A stretch of 41,828 bases of DNA from Phaeodactylum tricornutum CCAP 1055/1 (GCF_000150955.2 NC_011682.1:419400-461227); one strand, 5' to 3'. Positions 8,742 through 18,921 are shown, counted from the first letter of the stretch. Numbers and translations: made by a program. The notes: generated by a model from the letters alone, not told the origin.

Positions 8742-10152
8742 ATGCGAGAAATACCTTCACTACAAGTCTTAAGCTTGCGAGCCGTCGGCTCTCATTCTTG
8801 CTCTGTGGAACAGACGTTTTGCCCTGCGCCCGATTCTGCGGAACCGTCGCAGGCATCCAAGCTGCTACGCTCTTTCCACAAACGTCCTGTGGATAACGCC
8901 GACGCTGGGAACAAGGGAATTTGTTCTATGAATGAAATCCCCGTCAAACGAACCCCTTGCATTGGACCCGGAAGCTTTCGTCGAGTGAATGCCAACGATG
9001 TGGATCTGCACCATCCGATTGTGGGCTGTCGTGACCTATCAACTCGCCTAATTCTGCAGTTTGGCAATCCTGCTCTGGACTGCTTGCAATCCTACGTAGA
9101 CAGTCTCGTCGAGACGGGTCGAATGGATGATACGCGGCTGGGCCGGCACTTCTTTGACGAGTGGAAGGCCAACGTGATCCTCGGTAGCGGTGGCACCTTA
9201 CACACGGAAGTGGCGGAAGTCGAACCAACGCCCGCGCCGCTAGCGTCCACCCGGAAGCGTCGTCGGAGCTCGGCTGCGGCCTCTGCCGCCGCTCCAGCCA
9301 TCGTCCCGATCCGCGAGAAGCACGCCCGTTCCGTCGACAACAATCGAGCTCGGGAGCCTTTCTCTTTACAACTGTACCATGTCGAAAGATACGGTACAGG
9401 CAATGGTGGATGCAGGGATGGGACCACATTTGGCCGTTCTGGACCTGACTGGTGTGCACGGTCTAGGAGATGACTTACTACAGCTCTTATTGCCGCAGTG
9501 TGTCAACCTACAGCGACTGAGCTTGAAGAACTGCCGTCGAATCACCGTCAAGAGCTTGCGGGTAGTTGCGCAATATCAAGCCAAATTGGAATCACTCGAC
9601 GTCGGTGGTGCCTTCAACTTGACCACGGACGATGTCATGGAAGTGGTGCCTACCTTGACTTGTTTGGAAGAAATTCATGTGAGCGGTTTGGGATGGGCGA
9701 ACGGCACGTTGCAGCGATTGGCTGATTCCCGGGCTTGGATATCTTTGAGCCTTAATTTTTCGTTGCACATTTCGCAGGCGGTCTTACGAACATCACTAAT
9801 AAGGATTGCCGGCTCCTTAAAGTCGCTCGCGTTGGCGTTCTGTGAAGACGTGGTCGACAACACACTATTGGGAATGTTGGGACGAAACTTGCCGGTACTG
9901 CAGTATTTGGACGTCCGAGGCAATCCTGGCCTTACAACGATGACCGGGTGGTACGATGGAAGAGCTTCTGCCGATCTTCCGGCACAGGCGTTGCTTGTGT
10001 TGGCGCGCTACTCGGGCCTGTCCGAGAGCTCGGTGGATGAAACCAAGCGCGTGCATCTTCTCGCGGCTCGCGCACTGACCGCTATTCTGGATGGCAATGG
10101 TATGGGAGCTGGCATTGTGCGATTGCATGATGCTAACAAGAACGGACAATAA
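8742..10152 (+). CDS. leucine-rich-repeat-like protein (two reading frames)
   Basis: The first part is open from the ATG at 8742 to about 9473. It begins with MREIPSLQVLSLRAVG, and a later basic, Ala-rich linker contains STRKRRRSSAAASAAA. The second part is open in another frame from about 9246 to 10152. It contains repeats of the F-box/AMN1-type LRR form: HLAVLDLTGVHGLGDDLL, NLQRLSLKNCRRITVKSLRV, KLESLDVGGAFNLTTDDV and VLQYLDVRGNPGL. An upstream repeat-like segment, ELGSLSLYNCTMSKDTV, shows the second frame is used well before its internal ATG at 9379. The two frames overlap between about 9246 and 9470 and must be joined by a short intron or reflect a base error. One frame-compatible GT-AG pair (46 bases, about 9302-9347) exists but has a weak donor. 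Such LRR proteins often serve in ubiquitin ligases; here that is only a guess. Confidence 0.6.
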
Positions 10153-10222
10153 ACGACCGTAGAAAAGATCAACACTAACGGTTGCTCTATCTCCATGAGA
10201 AAAGAAAAACGATTCTCTAATT

Positions 10223-11569
10223 CTATAATTTCTCTTCGGAAGGACTTTGTACACGTTCTAGAGAGTCTTGGATATGTTGGAAAAATTCGTCTTCGTTGAC
10301 AGTTTGGCCTTGTCGCAACTGCATAGTTGGTAAGTGTAGTTGTGCCCGAATCCAGCCCAATTGCTCTAAATCTTCCGCGAATGCTTCGGCACGATGACGA
10401 AAAGCTGCAATTCGTTCGCTCTGCTGCTGTGCTTGCCAGCGAGCGACGCACTCTTGTACGCTTGGTTCAATTGCCAGGTTCCAGGCAGCCTAAGGGCATG
10501 GGAAGGGGCAGGTGTTTCTAATTAGCCTCAAGGACGAATCACGATACAGCATTGACACTAGGATGGCCTCTCCCATTACACACACACAAAAACACACCGT
10601 GGCAACTCTCTCCGTAACTTCTCGGGGCGCCGTTCTATCGTACTTGGAATTTCCGGTACCGTAAGGTCGCAATTCTTCGAGCGCCGGAACTTTCCGAGGA
10701 TTCCGCGCCGCTTTGCCGGCCGTCAGAGCCGCACACAGTATTCCGGCTAGCGTCGGACAATCCGTCCGGGCCAATTCCAAGGTACGTTTCAGTTGCAAAA
10801 GTATATGAGCATCCCGTGACGAAAAGGGTGCAAAGACAACGGACCGATCGGGACGTCGGGGGCGTGGCGCCAGACCGGCGGCGACCGCGGCACAGTGGCG
10901 AGTCACGTTGGCCAGGCCGTGTTCGCAGTGCCAGTACGTTTGGAGTTCCGCGACGTGCGACGGGTCCGTCTCCCAACGCGCCGCTTGCGGATCCACAAGG
11001 TCCGACCGGTCGAACGACAGTGTTCGCTGCCACCCAAAGCGCTGGTGGCGACGGGGCGTGTTGTGGGCCTGTACCTGTTTCCAGAGTAGTTCCGATACGT
11101 GCGTGGTGGGGTCACGATCCGCCACGATTAGTACTTCTAAACGTGCGCAATTGGAAAGGACGACGCATTCTTGAATGATGGGATCACTACGCAAGTACTT
11201 GATCAAGGCGTTGAGGGTCTTTGGTTTGGGAAGAAAAAAGTCTCGTCCGTCGCCGAGCACAGCGTCCTTCCATCGCCAAACATCCTTGGCAGTTTTCGAA
11301 AATAACGAAGGGTCTTTATCGCTAACAGGATATTGCAATGATAGAAGGAATATGAGTGATTCTTTGGGAACCGTCCTGCCGGATGCAGAGAGTGGGGCTG
11401 ACGATTTTGAAGCAGAGGAGGCAATTCCCAAAGTGTCAGCGGTTCCAACGGAATCCTTGGATCCCAGAGAAGACCCCGCCACCGGAACAAATCCTTGGCA
11501 ATCGAGACAGTTGAAGACACCAAAGGCTAGCGCAAGGATTGGACGTTTCCATCGTCCCATGTGATTCAT
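10223..11569 (-). CDS. plastid-targeted protein resembling the N-terminal domain of glutamyl-tRNA reductase
   Basis: Two exons (minus strand): 11569-10598 and 10489-10223, with a 108-base GT-AG intron in phase 0; 412 residues. The N terminus is a signal peptide (RPILALAFGVFNCLDCQG) followed by FVPV and a Ser/Ala-rich stretch, as in diatom plastid presequences; an alternative start is the ATG at 11560. Residues 70-260 resemble the GluTR catalytic N-domain: ECVVLSNCARLEVLIVADRD matches the VVLSTCNRTE region including the catalytic Cys (Cys141 here), and HGLANVTRHCAAVAAGLA matches the helix before GEPQILGQVK, here replaced by a variant with SSRDAHILLQLKRTLE. The NADPH-binding and long-helix dimer domains are absent; exon 2 adds only a short helical tail. 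It may regulate tetrapyrrole synthesis rather than catalyse; this is inference. Confidence 0.6.
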
Positions 11570-11774
11570 GTCATCGAAACGACGCCTGATCCCGGCATCC
11601 ACCACACCCCACGGCCTAATCTTTGGGAGACATGGTGGTGGCAGGTGGCACCGAAAATGTTGCGGATGCCGATGCGGGATATGGATACGGATACGGAACG
11701 ACGGGTATATTCTTCGAGGGAATGCTGGTTTTCACAGGTCAACCTTACAGTAAGTAGGGGAGAGGGGTTGGGAT

Positions 11775-11783
11775 TCACAGTCA
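11775..11783 (-). promoter_or_regulatory. TGACTGTGA motif (minus orientation)
   Basis: Exact copy, 206 bases upstream of the GluTR-like gene's ATG and in its orientation. Confidence 0.4.
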
Positions 11784-12465
11784 ACTCTACTCTCGAGCTA
11801 GTTTGTGGAGAAAGCTACCTACCCACTCCGATAGGAAGGATCCGATGTGGCGTCTGTACGTCGCCGTCGGCACGTGCCGGTGTGGACGGCATGACAAATT
11901 CCTCTGTCGTGTAGAGCACGAGATGCTGTGCGCGCGCCACGGAGTCTCTCTCGCGGTGGGCGGCTAATAACCGGTAGGAATCCCAACGACATGGCGACCA
12001 AAAGTATGGACTCAGCGTGTTCGCAAACACGAGCCGGCAGGAACGCGGGCAAAGCCAAAACCTCTCCGTTCGAACCAAAACAAAATACAAGCCAATCACA
12101 GCCGGTTATGAAATTCAAAAACGACCGTCCGTAAGTATTTCTCGCCTGCGGACTCGCACCTCGTGCACTTCCGGACGGTTGGGTGTTTCTTCTATAGTGC
12201 CACCAACAAATACTACGGATTCGGAAGCGCATGTACAGTCGCGGTGTAACGGAGACACCGTTGTGTATTCTCGCGACGCGTACACATACACATTTTTGCA
12301 CCACCATTGGTCTTGATTTTGATTTTATGTTAGGGGTTGGACAGACGACAACCTTGGACGAAAAACCAAAACAAACCACAACGACACTACTACCCCCTCT
12401 CGTTCGTAACGGATCATATCCGTGTGTTTATAACAGACAGACTGCGTTGTTCTCCCTTTGGCTAC

Positions 12466-12474
12466 TCACAGTCA
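12466..12474 (-). promoter_or_regulatory. TGACTGTGA motif, reverse orientation to its gene
   Basis: TCACAGTCA on the plus strand, 139 bases upstream of the ATG at 12605. Confidence 0.4.
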
Positions 12475-12604
12475 GACCTTTACAGTTAGTCACTGCATCA
12501 ACCCTTCCTCGCCATTTACCAATACAACTAACGGTAGATTCGTCTCGGTTCCGCATTGTCTCTCTCTCCTCCCGAGACCAACTCCGACCTCTTCCACCAC
12601 GACA

Positions 12605-14477
12605 ATGCGTATGCCTTATCGTATCACCACAGCATTGGCGTGGGCGTGGACTCTTGCGAGTTTCACGCACGCGCAAATGGGAACGACTGCTCCGGTAGCG
12701 GCTCCTTCCGTCCTTCCCGTCGTGACGCCGACTCTGCTTCCGGTTGCGGCACCGACCAAGGCACCAGCCGCCGCAGTAGTACCGACCAAGGCACCCGCCG
12801 CCGCAGTAGTACCAACCAAGGCACCCGCAGCAACCGCGACTATAGCTCCGGTGGCAGTAGCGACTACGGCTCCAGTGGCGGTCGCGACTACGGCTCCAGT
12901 TGTGGTGGCTTCCGCCGCGCCCTCCGCTGCCGCCGTCAACGTTACTACCGCACCAGTCGCGGTCGCCTCCGCCGCTCCTCTCGCTGCGGTGGCCTCCCAG
13001 GCTCCATCCTCGGCGCCAGTCATGGTACCGTCCGCTCTTCCGACGGGTAACACGTCCCCGGCACCGTCCGTAGTGCCAACCGACAGTCCCTCAGCAATGC
13101 CGTCTGGAATTCCCACCAAGGCTCCCACCGCAACCAGTGCCCCCACCGCTGTGGCTACCGAAAGTCCCACCATGGGACCCACCGTTGCCGCTACGACTGG
13201 AACTCCCCTGCGTGTTGCCTTTCAAGGTATCCAACTCGTTCTGCCTGGTGTCATTACTCTCAATCAAGGAGCGCAGGCAGATTTTGCCACCGTCACGGAC
13301 CAATTCTACGAGGACTTTTACAAACTCACTGAATCGAGCCGACGTCAACGTGCCTTGCAGACCTTTCAGTCGGCCGGCATTGCCGGGTTGCGCTCCACCA
13401 CCACCTTTCGTACGCAAATGGTCACGAGTGACAACTCGGGTCCTACCAATACCATAGAATACGATCAATTACTGGAGTACCGCGTTATCGACAGCAACCC
13501 CCTCAGCCCACCGGATTTGATCGTCGCTCCGTTTTTGTTATCGGATATCAATCGTAATTATACCGATCGTTTGCGCGAATCCAATTCAGCCTTTTCGACC
13601 ATTCAGGATGGTGGCTTGGACCCACCGGTTGTACCCGTAAATGGCGATGGCGGCGGTGATGACGGTTTGTCGACCGGAATTATTGCCGGCATTGCCATTG
13701 GTGCCGCGGTGGTAGCCGGGATCCTCGGGTACATTTGCTATTCCTGCATGAACCGGGAAAGTAACGACGAGTATGTGCCGTCCTCCTCGCCGACGCCACA
13801 AGCCTTTTCCATTGCCAATTCGGAAGAAGTCAGTACTCTGCACGATCCCATTCGCACGGTTGGCTCTGGTGGTGGCTATGGAGATCAAAGGTACGTGTTG
13901 GGATGGACGAGTCCAATCTGTGAAGGCCAAATGACTGGCATTTTGCATTCTTTTCGGTTCTGGTTAACTGTTGCTTACATATTCAAATGATTCCGCATCT
14001 TTTTACAACAGTGTCGCCACTGTAGACTATGACTATTCCAAGGCGTACGGGGGTGTGGGCGATGCTTCGGTTGTATCTTCGGCAGGAGGCACGCTGGGCG
14101 AAAACACCCGATTGACTAAGGATGAAACCACGACGGGAACTTTATCTCGTGCTGCACTGGGTGCCGGCTACGACTCGGAAGCTCAATATGACAGGGACGA
14201 CAGCGTTCGAGAGGAAATCATCGAAGTAGTCGCGCCGTCGGGCAAGCTCGGGGTGGTGATTGACACGCCTGACGACGGTGCACCGGTCGTCCACGCCGTC
14301 AAGGATTCTTCCGTAATCGCGCATCAAATAAAGGTCGGCGACAAGCTTATCGCTGTAGACGACCAAGATGTCACCGCCATGACGGCAATCAAGGTATCCA
14401 AACTGATCAGTAAGAAAAGTGCCAACCCGACTCGAAAGCTGACGATTATCCGCTCGTCTCTATATGATGATCACTGA
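12605..14477 (+). CDS. signal peptide - Ala/Pro/Thr-rich stalk - ectodomain - TM - PDZ membrane protein
   Basis: Two exons (12605-13890 and 14012-14477, 121-base GT-AG intron) encode 583 residues. The signal peptide (residues 1-23, ending SFTHA) precedes a long Ala/Pro/Thr stalk with tandem PTKAPAAAVV and TTAPVAVA repeats. A folded ectodomain follows, starting TPLRVAFQGIQLVL, about 150 residues long. One transmembrane helix (GIIAGIAIGAAVVAGILGYI, about 357-379) leads into a Tyr/Ser-containing cytoplasmic segment and a C-terminal PDZ domain (about 493-578; KLGVVIDTPDDGAPVVHAV, HQIKVGDKLIAVDDQDV). The frame is open upstream of 12605 but without an ATG. The layout suggests a cell-surface receptor or adhesion protein with a ligand-binding or scaffold tail. 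A paralogous architecture lies at 21789-24154. Confidence 0.8.
12751..12910. repeat. coding minisatellites in the stalk
   Basis: Two adjacent in-frame tandem arrays. The first has 30-base units (12751-12780, 12781-12810, partial 12811-12830) encoding PTKAPAAAVV. The second has 24-base units (12839-12862, 12863-12886, and a diverged third) encoding TxAPVAVA. Both unit lengths are multiples of three, so copy-number change would lengthen the stalk without breaking the frame. A 188-codon open frame on the opposite strand is a by-product of this composition. Confidence 0.85.
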
Positions 14478-15685
14478 GTCGTCGGACTGGGAGGAGCTCG
14501 CCCCGGAATAGTATGTGCGTCAATGTAATGTGGTCTACTAGAAATTCTCAGTATCAAGGAATATTCTGGTCTTTTTCAACTCGACTACGTAGGTTCCTGT
14601 TCAAGTATAACTTGGCAACACGTGTTATAGTGTGGTTCGTACTCTACCACAGCTACCGATCGAGGACGTGCTCATTGTAATGAATCGATAGACCACAGGT
14701 CACTCCGATTCTCAGTAACTTGGAAGTGGCCCAGAAGAGGCAAGTCGTCGTTCTCGTTTTCTGTTGTATCTTCAAAGAGAAAAGTCGTATCGTCGGTTTC
14801 AACCAACGATTCTTTTTTCGAATACATCGATTTGCACCGGAACTTCAGAAGCAACAGAATGGCGTTGGAAATAGAAAAATCACTGGCCTTGGGCAGATCT
14901 GTCGATGATGGCGTCAAAGTCGTGTACGCAAATGACCGTCGAGGGAAGGTTCCGTTGGGCCCTGTTTTCTCTCTGCTACACAGCCAATGCAATAGATCGC
15001 CTCTGGAAAGTGACAGTGAATGGTACATGATAAGGAAACGATACGGTACGGTACTATCCAGGTAACTGTAAGTGAGAATGTTGATCGTCCTTTTGACGGA
15101 ACGATCGCGTTTGTGATCTCGTCGGCGATTTTGGGGGGATCTCGCAAAAGCTTTGTCTGCCGACCGGCGTGGCAGTCCTTATATGTTATTGTGAATAGAG
15201 TTTTTCCGAATTACTATGTGGGCTGGCGTTTCAGGTAGCATGTCGATTGAAAGTCACTGTCAATTCATACGAGATTGACAATGATTACCTATTTATCCAA
15301 CTGTCCAAATAGGCCCAAACTGTGATCTACCCTATCGAACAAAATCTGACCTCACAGGGAGAACCAGCAAAATCGATATTCAAAGGCCATCCTTTTGTGC
15401 GACTTACTTCTACCAATGACTTCGAGAGCTGGTATGACATTGTTAATTCTAAAGTCTTATAAGACAAGCTATGATAAAGCAGTTTTCTGGAAAGTACACA
15501 TCAAAATTTCGCCTGTTCCGAAGCGATAGAAATCACGAACTGACAGAGATGCATATCTTCTGATAGATTCCGACGGTGAGGCTCCTTCCACAAACCTTGG
15601 TTTTGATCTCCCGGGGACATCTACCCATCATAACTTTCGAGCCTCTGGCCCCCCTCGATAGGAGAGAGCATTTTTTGTTTGCACC
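14478..15685. other. intergenic region with one weak candidate gene
   Basis: About 1.2 kb. The only frame of any length is the minus-strand 14672-15028 candidate listed separately. No repeats or RNA gene seen. Confidence 0.45.
14672..15028 (-). CDS. hypothetical protein, doubtful (118 aa)
   Basis: An ATG-initiated single frame with no recognised domain. It has a short hydrophobic run (SISNAILLLLKF) and an acidic C-terminal third (TTENENDDLP). It sits alone in an otherwise empty 1.2 kb gap, which is the only reason to list it. It could be noise. Confidence 0.25.
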   Translation of the reverse strand: MYHSLSLSRGDLLHWLCSREKTGPNGTFPRRSFAYTTLTPSSTDLPKASDFSISNAILLLLKFRCKSMYSKKESLVETDDTTFLFEDTTENENDDLPLLGHFQVTENRSDLWSIDSLQ

Positions 15686-16327
15686 ATGGACCCTCCTGAA
15701 TGCAGCGGACATAGTCATGACCACGACCATGGCGATGATCTTGGACGCAGTCTCCGACCCTATGTTGACTTTTCGAAAACGATTTGCTTGAACGAGGAAG
15801 TTCGGGGATCAGGGATAGATGTGATTAAGCTTCATGAGGATCGCCTCAGCGAATATCCATCAGTTCGTTCGCCGGAAGATGATCCTGAGTTGATACTACA
15901 CATAATGTTCACCGAAGCGGTGACTGTCCAGTCCATTGCCATTCGAAACGCAAGCAACAATAGGGAGACAGCATCACCCAAGCGGATTAAAATTTTCACA
16001 AATAGAGATCAAATTGATTTTGAGACGGCTAGGGAGATGTCAGCACAGCAAGAATTGGATTTGCTGCCCCCACATCACGTCATAGATGGGACGGTGGATT
16101 ACCCTTCTCGCCCCGCAGGTCGATTCCAAAACATTAGTTCGTTGACAATATTTTTTGTTGATAACTACGACAGTTCTGGAGAAATGGGAACTGAGATAAC
16201 GTTTGTTGGTCTGAAAGGGAAAGGGTCGGGAATAAAGCGACAAGCTGTTGAAGCTGTTTACGAATCTCGAGGAATGCGAGCAGACCACAAGGTACGTGGC
16301 GAGTTTGGTGCAGCAAACATTCTTTAG
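15686..16327 (+). CDS. PITH domain protein (PITHD1 / thioredoxin-like C-domain family)
   Basis: A single exon of 213 residues. The N terminus has the His/Asp-rich stretch typical of the family (CSGHSHDHDHGDD), followed by a PITH domain over nearly the whole length. Landmarks are YVDFSKTICLNE, then LILHIMFTEAVTVQSIAIR, SPKRIKIFTNR, RFQNISSLTIFFVDNY and TEITFVGLKGKG, ending with RADHKVRGEF. The family binds the proteasome through this domain in TXNL1 and occurs alone in PITHD1, which this resembles in length and layout. A GT after DHK could act as a splice donor, but reading through gives the usual DHK-plus-short-tail ending, so no intron is proposed. Confidence 0.9.
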   Translation: MDPPECSGHSHDHDHGDDLGRSLRPYVDFSKTICLNEEVRGSGIDVIKLHEDRLSEYPSVRSPEDDPELILHIMFTEAVTVQSIAIRNASNNRETASPKRIKIFTNRDQIDFETAREMSAQQELDLLPPHHVIDGTVDYPSRPAGRFQNISSLTIFFVDNYDSSGEMGTEITFVGLKGKGSGIKRQAVEAVYESRGMRADHKVRGEFGAANIL

Positions 16328-16392
16328 GGGCATGCAGCAATTCCCAAATCGTATTGCCTCGACCGTGAATTGCGGAAACCGTCTGTTTTGAT

Positions 16393-16401
16393 TGACTGTG
16401 A
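16393..16401 (+). promoter_or_regulatory. TGACTGTGA motif
   Basis: Exact copy 259 bases upstream of the ridA paralogue ATG, same orientation. Confidence 0.4.
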
Positions 16402-16569
16402 GCGTAATAATTGATAGTTCGATGTTTTTTAACAATACCCTGGTAGACGGTAACAAAGCTCCATTATAATGGGTTATGTGGGTGCCAGCTAACACGACCG
16501 TGTCAGGTGGTTTTCTAGCTAGAACCGAGGGATATTGATTCCTGACCAAATAAAAGTTGTTCATTGCGT

Positions 16570-16578
16570 TGACTGTGA
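16570..16578 (+). promoter_or_regulatory. TGACTGTGA motif
   Basis: Exact copy 82 bases upstream of the ridA paralogue ATG, same orientation; second of a pair in this promoter. Confidence 0.45.
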
Positions 16579-16651
16579 GTCGGTTTCTTTGCTCACCAAA
16601 AAAAATCCGGTACTTCGTGAACTCATCTATTCACTTTTCCCTTCATTGCCC

Positions 16652-17289
16652 ATGCTGCATGCACGTGCGCTTAATCTTGTTCCAGCGTTTCGTCGCGTTT
16701 GCAATCCAGCGTCTGCAATACAGGCTCGCGGCCTTCACGTCGAAAAACGACTTGACGATCTTGGTATTGATCTACCACCTGCTCCGACTCCCAAAGCAAA
16801 TTACAACATCGTTTGTCATGCTTCTGGTGGCATGATGTATATCTCCGGCCATTTGCCACTTAAAACGGACGGCACTCTAATCACTGGAAGAATCGGGCCT
16901 GCTTCTGGGGGTGAAACTATCAAGCATGGCTACGAAGCAGCTCGACAAGCTGGCTTGAATATCATCAGCACTTTGAAAGAGCAACTGGGAAATCTAGACC
17001 GTGTCGAGAAAGTGGTCAAGGTATGTCTTCGGTTACACTAACATAATGGCGGCTTTTTGCTTGCAATTGTCTCTGATCGGAACGTGTTTTTTACTCTTAG
17101 GTGTTCGGTATTGTGCAGTCAAATGACGATTTTAAGGAGCAGCATTTGGTCATGGATGGGTGCTCTGATGTGATTATGCAGGTTTTTGGAAAGGACGTTG
17201 GCTATCATGCTCGATCTGCGATCGGAACGAGTACTCTGCCTTTAGACATGTCAGTCGAAGTAGAAGCTATAGTTCAGGTTAAAACATGA
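16652..17289 (+). CDS. RidA/YjgF family enamine/imine deaminase, paralogue 2
   Basis: Two exons, 16652-17020 and 17101-17289, separated by an 80-base GT-AG intron in phase 0, encode 185 residues. The core matches paralogue 1 at 4083-4640 segment by segment: MYISGHLPL, GYEAARQAGLNIISTLK, GNLDRVEKVVK, then VFGIVQSNDDF, GCSDVIMQVFG and HARSAIGTSTLPLDMSVEVEAI with the family's active-site Arg. The N terminus (MLHARALNLVPAFRRV and on to RGLHVEKRL) is basic and hydroxylated without acidic residues, as in mitochondrial presequences. A mitochondrial RidA protecting branched-chain amino acid or serine/threonine metabolism is likely. The intron interrupts the conserved VEKVVK-VFGIVQ segment, where paralogue 1 has none. 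Confidence 0.92.
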
Positions 17290-17784
17290 CCAATTCATTG
17301 GACTAGCTACAATCCAGCAGTAAACAAGAAAGTTGCTCTTTTTAGCAAAGCGTTTTGATCAGCAAACCTGCACATTTTGCGGAAATCTCAACACGATGTG
17401 TCGATGGTTCGTCCGCATTCTAATCCCTTTTACCTCTAAACAGTAAACTTTCTAATTCGTATGGGGCCCAATAAATAGGCCAAACTTTGATCAAGTTACT
17501 ATGCTTTTACCAGCTGTCCTTCTGGGCGATAGCTTACAGTCAGATTTCTAATTGTGCTGGCTCTGCCATTTACTGTTAGTGACACGTTATCGGATTGCTG
17601 TCGTCATACGCTTGACTAACGCTCCCCTACGAGACTTGACTTTTTTTAACCTGCAAAACAGCGCCGAGTTGATGCGGCAAGGATCCTCTCGCATAAGCTC
17701 ATTTTGCCAAAACCATCGGAGTCACTTTGTTTGCTCTAAAGCCTGATTGTCTTCGTGCTCCACAGCTGGTCCACATCCTTTTGA
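17290..17784. other. intergenic region
   Basis: About 495 bases with no coding signal. A weak relative of the recurrent motif (TTACAGTCA) is near 17535. Confidence 0.4.
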
Positions 17785-18825
17785 ATGCCTTTTTCTACTG
17801 CGTTTGCTTTTCGTCGCTTTTCCTATTCTCGACGTCGTGCTTCATTCATTGTTGTATCGGCTGCCGCCCTGTTACCAACCTTTCGTGCAATGTCGTTTCA
17901 AACTTTTCGGAAAGATGGTACAATTACTGTCACGCCCAAGAATGAAGCAGAGCAAAGCGCGTTGGTAGTTATTTCGCACGGTCTTGGCGATAGTGCGGAA
18001 GGTTTTGCTGATGTAGCGGAGGTAAGCTTCATCGTCAGAGAAAATTGGTTGACCCAATGTACAGCTTCCGACGAAGCTCTGACTATTTTTTGTCGTTTAT
18101 ATTAGACCCTGGCGATGCAAATGCCTCACGTAAAGTTTGTGTTACCAACGGCCCCTACGCAGCCTGTGACGATGAACATGGGCATGTCGATGCCGAGCTG
18201 GTACGATATTGTCGGTTTGGACGAACGGGCGAACGAAAACTGCAAAGGTATCGAAATTTCTCGAACTAGAATCACGTCCATTCTAGAAGAGGAACATGCC
18301 AACACTGGTTTACCCTATAGGCGCATGGTACTCGCTGGATTCTCTCAAGGTGGCGCCCTTTCCTTGTATACCGGCTTGCAATTGAAAGCAGAGCAAAAGC
18401 TAGCAGCGGTAATAGTAATGTCGGGCTATTTGCCGGCGGCCAAGACTTTTGCAGTTACTACAGGCTTGGAAAGTGTTCCCGTTCTGCATTGTCACGGAAC
18501 ACAAGATCCGGTAGTCCAATTTAGCATGGCGGCAAAATCGAAACAGCGCGTTCTGGAAAAAGGAGGCCAGCAATACGAATTGAAATCATATCCCATTCCG
18601 CACACGGTCAGTCCTGCCGAGATAAACGATGTGCTAAAGTTTCTGCAGAAACAGCTCCCGCCGGACGATACTTGTAAAGTCAAGCTCAAGGACCCATCGG
18701 AGATGTCGGTCAAGGAACTACGAGCGGCTGTGCGACAGGCCGGCTTACAGTCAAAGGCTGTCGGTTTTATGGAGAAGTCTGAGTTTGTCCAACTCTTGGA
18801 AACCCACCGAAATGGGAAATTATAA
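17785..18825 (+). CDS. acyl-protein thioesterase / lysophospholipase-like hydrolase with extra C-terminal module
   Basis: Two exons, 17785-18021 and 18106-18825 (84-base GT-AG intron), encode 318 residues. The alpha/beta-hydrolase core matches acyl-protein thioesterases: ISHGLGDSAEGFADVAE, FVLPTAPTQPVT, SWYDIVGLDE, nucleophile elbow GFSQGGALSLYTGL (Ser159), HGTQDPVV (Asp213) and PIPHTV (His245). These enzymes remove palmitate from cysteines of proteins or deacylate lysophospholipids. The N-terminal 35 residues (MPFSTAFAFRRFSYSRRRAS...) are Arg/Ser/Phe-rich and may be an organelle presequence; the ATG at MSFQTF would give the usual cytosolic start. After the core, residues 280-310 add a short helical segment, SVKELRAAVRQAG...EKSEFVQLL, resembling SAP/ARMET-C-like folds. 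That addition is unusual for the family. Confidence 0.9.
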
Positions 18826-18921
18826 AGCATAGATTTGCAACACTTTATCTATAGCGAGAATAAGCATGATTAAAGCGTAGGAGTGAATTTTATAATGGAT
18901 TGAAAGGCGCGCTAAGCTACT

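Larger units (their letters stand above)
11570..12604. other. divergent promoter region
   Basis: About 1 kb between the minus-strand GluTR-like gene and the plus-strand PDZ membrane protein. Short frames on both strands (such as 11819-12379 minus) have no recognisable content. It contains two exact copies of the TGACTGTGA/TCACAGTCA motif, one on each gene's side. Confidence 0.5.
16328..16651. other. promoter region of the second RidA gene
   Basis: About 320 bases with two exact TGACTGTGA motifs (16393-16401 and 16570-16578), both in the orientation of the downstream gene. The coding frame is open upstream to 16535 but the first ATG is at 16652. Confidence 0.5.

Noticed and set aside
10575-10597. 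CA-rich run as a microsatellite
   Set aside because: Short and imperfect; it lies in the donor part of the GluTR-like gene's intron and needs no separate explanation.
11819-12379. 186-codon minus-strand frame
   Set aside because: Cys/Arg-rich without a domain, lies in a divergent promoter region.
12616-13182. 188-codon minus-strand frame rich in Ala, Gly, Thr and Val
   Set aside because: By-product of the tandem Ala/Pro/Thr repeats on the other strand, with no domain.
16280-16365. Possible intron at the end of the PITH gene (GTACGT after DHK)
   Set aside because: Reading through gives the normal DHK plus short tail ending of the family; the spliced alternatives are very short or give an unfamiliar tail.
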